NCBI GenBank assembly: GCA_035573715.1
Contig: DATLZZ010000021.1
Span: forward strand, 1-23,885
Source of the DNA: JACPRL01 sp035573715
Lineage (GTDB): Bacteria; Acidobacteriota; Terriglobia; Acidiferrales; 2-02-FULL-67-57
Length of the DNA stretch: 23,885 nt
Direction: 5' to 3'
Part shown: positions 22,587 to 23,885 of the stretch, piece by piece
How the letters are laid out: each line of letters begins with the position of its first letter
How positions within the stretch are numbered: the first letter of the stretch is position 1
Position numbers and translations under genes: made by a program
The notes under the pieces: model-generated
The model's input: only the letters and a program-made list of their open reading frames with translations
The model's database searches: none
What the model was told of the DNA's origin: nothing

Positions 22587-23249
22587 TCAGACGTGGACGA
22601 GCTTGTTGTGGATGGCATAGAGGATCAGCTCGAGGCGGTCGCCCACGCCAAGCTTGGTATAGATGCTGGTGAGGTGGTTCTTGACCGTGGCTTCGCTGAC
22701 GCCCAGCTTGTCGGCCACTTCTTTGTTTCGCAGGCCCATGGCCACGCAGCGCACCACTTCCATCTCGCGTCCCGAGAGCTTCAGGTCGCGCGTTTCGGGC
22801 GGCACCTGCGGCGCCTGCGGGCGAGTGAGCAGCGACTCGAGCGCCTGGCTGAGAATCGGATTGTCGATCCAGACTTCGCCGGCGTAGACCTTGCGGATGC
22901 TCTTGGGCAGCAGGGCCGGGTCGGCGTCTTTGAAGAGGATACCGCGCGCGCCCAGCCGCACGGCGCGCACCGCCTTGTCGCGCTCGTCGTTGGAGATCAT
23001 CACGATGACGCGCGCGTCCAAGCGTCGCTTGCCGATTTCGTTCAACGCCTGCAGGCCGTCCATCACCGGCATCTTGAGGTCGAGCAGCAGCACGTCGGGC
23101 TGGTGGCGCTCGATGGCCAGGATGGCGTCCATGCCGTTGGAGGCTTCCGCCACCACTGTCAGGTCTTCTTCCGCCTCCAGCAGCTTGATGACACCTATGC
23201 GATAAAGCGGCTCGTCATCGGCTACCCCGACTCGGATTGATTGCGGCAC
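22587..23249 (-). CDS. NarL/FixJ-family response regulator
   Basis: A 220-aa two-component regulator. The receiver domain (about 1-122) has the acidic pair D11-D12 (VADDEP), phospho-acceptor D57 (LLLDLKMPVMDG) and the conserved Lys 107 (LFKDA). A short linker leads to a LuxR-type helix-turn-helix (about 155-212: LSGREMEVVRCVAMGLRNKEVADKLGVSEATVKNHLTSIYTKLGV). It is a phosphorylation-controlled DNA-binding transcription factor. The start is GTG at 23249, chosen because the receiver begins at once (SIRVGVADDE); GGAGGAGGGG is some 13 nt upstream, a rather long distance. No histidine kinase is nearby, so it is an orphan here. It could control the neighbouring membrane-protein genes. Confidence 0.93.
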   Translation of the reverse strand: MPQSIRVGVADDEPLYRIGVIKLLEAEEDLTVVAEASNGMDAILAIERHQPDVLLLDLKMPVMDGLQALNEIGKRRLDARVIVMISNDERDKAVRAVRLGARGILFKDADPALLPKSIRKVYAGEVWIDNPILSQALESLLTRPQAPQVPPETRDLKLSGREMEVVRCVAMGLRNKEVADKLGVSEATVKNHLTSIYTKLGVGDRLELILYAIHNKLVHV

Positions 23250-23285
23250 TGGCCCCGACGCCCCTCCTCCGATGGGACTCCTATG

Positions 23286-23314
23286 ACTATATCAAACTAG
23301 GCCGAACGAACCAA
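23286..23314 (-). promoter_or_regulatory. Promoter of the response-regulator gene
   Basis: On the minus strand TTGGTT (23314-23309), 17 nt, TATAGT (23291-23286). Transcription should start near 23279, about 30 nt before the GTG. Confidence 0.6.
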
Positions 23315-23355
23315 TCTGTTGCGACACGATCCGCTTGGACGCCTGCCAGCACACC

Positions 23356-23384
23356 TTGACAGTGCACCGAACCGTTGGCAAGAT
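23356..23384 (+). promoter_or_regulatory. Candidate promoter of the tRNA genes
   Basis: TTGACA (23356-23361), 17 nt, CAAGAT (23379-23384). Perfect -35, weaker -10. Transcription would begin near 23391, about 40 nt before tRNA-Leu. Confidence 0.55.
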
Positions 23385-23429
23385 GGAGTCACCGCCGCCC
23401 CAACTCATTCGCGGGGCTTCGTTTCTCGG

Positions 23430-23516
23430 GCCGAAGTGGCGGAACTGGCAGACGCGCTGCGTTCAGGGCGCAGTGCCCGCAAGGGCGTGTGGGTTCGAAT
23501 CCCACCTTCGGCACCA
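23430..23516 (+). tRNA. tRNA-Leu, anticodon CAG
   Basis: An 87-nt class II tRNA. Acceptor GCCGAAG (23430-23436) pairs with CTTCGGC (23506-23512), followed by A and an encoded CCA. The anticodon stem CTGCG/CGCAG encloses TTCAGGG with anticodon CAG. The long variable arm TGCCCGCAAGGGCG and the T-arm TGTGGGTTCGAATCCCAC are intact. It reads the Leu codon CUG, a major codon in this GC-rich sequence. Confidence 0.96.
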
Positions 23517-23594
23517 AAGATATGACGATGGGAGGGTCACGGAACGGGCAGGCCGGAGAGGCTCTGGATTCCGTGGCCCGTTTGACTTGAGAGC

Positions 23595-23672
23595 GCGCTC
23601 GTAGCTCAGCCCGGACAGAGCGCAGCCCTGCGGAGGCTGAGGTCGTGGGTTCGAATCCCACCGAGCGCGCCA
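23595..23672 (+). tRNA. tRNA-Arg, anticodon GCG
   Basis: A 78-nt tRNA including encoded CCA. Acceptor GCGCTCG (23595-23601) pairs with CGAGCGC (23662-23668), discriminator G. The D-arm is GCTC/GAGC with GG in the loop. The anticodon stem is CAGCC (23623-23627) / GGCTG (23635-23639) around the loop CTGCGGA, giving anticodon GCG at 23630-23632. The T-arm is GTGGG-TTCGAAT-CCCAC. Most bacteria read CGC/CGU with an ACG (inosine) tRNA, so G at position 34 is unusual. It lies 78 nt after tRNA-Leu and may be co-transcribed. Confidence 0.93.
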
Positions 23673-23692
23673 CTCTCGTATAGAGGCTCCCC

Positions 23693-23885
23693 GTGCCTAC
23701 CGTCCTCGTCACCGGCGGCACCGGCACCCTCGGCCAGCAGTTGCGACCGCGCCTGCAGGACGCCGGCTTTGCCGTCCGCATCATGAGCCGCCGGCCCCGG
23801 CCGGAGCCTCTTCACCCCAGCATCCAGTGGGCCCAGGCCGACCTGGCCTCCGGCTCCGGTCTGGCCGAGGCGGTGGCGGGGGTGG
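23693..23885 (+). CDS. NAD(P)-binding Rossmann-fold epimerase-like protein, N-terminal part
   Basis: The first 64 residues of a protein cut by the window end. VLVTGGTGTLGQQLRPRLQDAGFAVRIMSR is a Rossmann nucleotide-binding motif (GGTGTLG) of the atypical short-chain dehydrogenase / NAD-dependent epimerase type. It is followed by the second strand and IQWAQADLASGSGLAEAVAG, where an acidic residue ends the third strand, typical of NmrA- and epimerase-like proteins. The start is GTG at 23693, 20 nt after tRNA-Arg. There is no good ribosome-binding site, but a TATAGA at 23679-23684 precedes it by 8 nt. The substrate cannot be told from the fragment. Confidence 0.85.
   Translation, partial: MPTVLVTGGTGTLGQQLRPRLQDAGFAVRIMSRRPRPEPLHPSIQWAQADLASGSGLAEAVAGV

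Noticed and set aside
23517..23594. Possible terminator between the two tRNAs (AACGGGC ... GCCCGTT)
   Set aside because: The arms are separated by a loop of more than 25 nt with competing pairings and only a short T-run, so it is not a convincing terminator.
23593..23670. Alternative tRNA-Arg boundaries with acceptor GCGCGCT
   Set aside because: That pairing leaves no CCA and shifts the conserved TA at positions 8-9. The 23595-23672 frame gives standard spacing and an encoded CCA.

Overview
The window reads as a stretch of GC-rich chromosome from a soil- or sediment-type bacterium, most likely an Acidobacteriota relative. The indications are gene content (a PEGA/OmpA protein, a Ser/Thr kinase fused to a TolB/FlgO-like domain and TPRs, large secreted M14 and S9 peptidases, a Tat-exported aldo/keto reductase) and repeated hairpins of the 'TGTCATCC.GAG ... 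GGACCTGCTTTT' type between genes. This is inference from families and style. The 16S rRNA gene at the left edge carries several substitutions in normally conserved blocks that I do not associate with Acidobacteriota. The lineage is therefore either divergent, or the 16S end of the contig is foreign.

Layout. 1-1229: 3' part of a 16S rRNA gene on +. It is followed by hairpins and terminators (1243-1502) and repeats, with no 23S, 5S or spacer tRNA, so the gene is unlinked. 1723-3643 (-): a two-gene DNA modification/restriction locus, a beta-class GATC-type adenine methyltransferase followed 19 nt later by a DpnI-family endonuclease. 3897-9698 (+): secreted PsbP/DcrB-like protein, secreted cupin, PEGA/Ig-like/OmpA cell-envelope protein, a PilZ-TM-SPOR membrane protein and a Tat-dependent aldo/keto reductase. 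9776-11955 (-): Ser/Thr kinase/TPR gene broken by a single-base frameshift. 12035-13421 (+): two secreted proteins of unclear role. 13432-14313 (-): M23 peptidase. 14463-19596 (+): operon of M14-type peptidase, DinB-like protein and S9 peptidase, then a Spy/CpxP-like periplasmic protein (19692-20312). 20433-22512: two paralogous small membrane proteins on - flanking a DUF1624-like membrane acyltransferase on +. 22587-23249 (-): NarL/FixJ response regulator. 23430-23672 (+): tRNA-Leu(CAG) and tRNA-Arg(GCG). 23693 to the end: start of a Rossmann-fold epimerase-like gene.

The genes are mostly single units with their own sigma70-like promoters (TTGACW-N17-TAnnnT). Several of these place the -10 box only 7-8 nt before the start codon, which suggests leaderless mRNAs. 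Much of the content is envelope-facing: secreted peptidases, SPOR and OmpA peptidoglycan-binding domains, an M23 endopeptidase and membrane proteins.

The most unusual element is the methyltransferase/DpnI-like pair. Classical DpnI cuts GATC only when it is adenine-methylated, so pairing it with a methyltransferase that resembles GATC-modifying enzymes would be self-destructive unless the specificity or activity of one partner has changed. A cluster of five GATC sites within 35 bp lies upstream of the methyltransferase gene. All family assignments come from reading motifs by eye; no database search was run.
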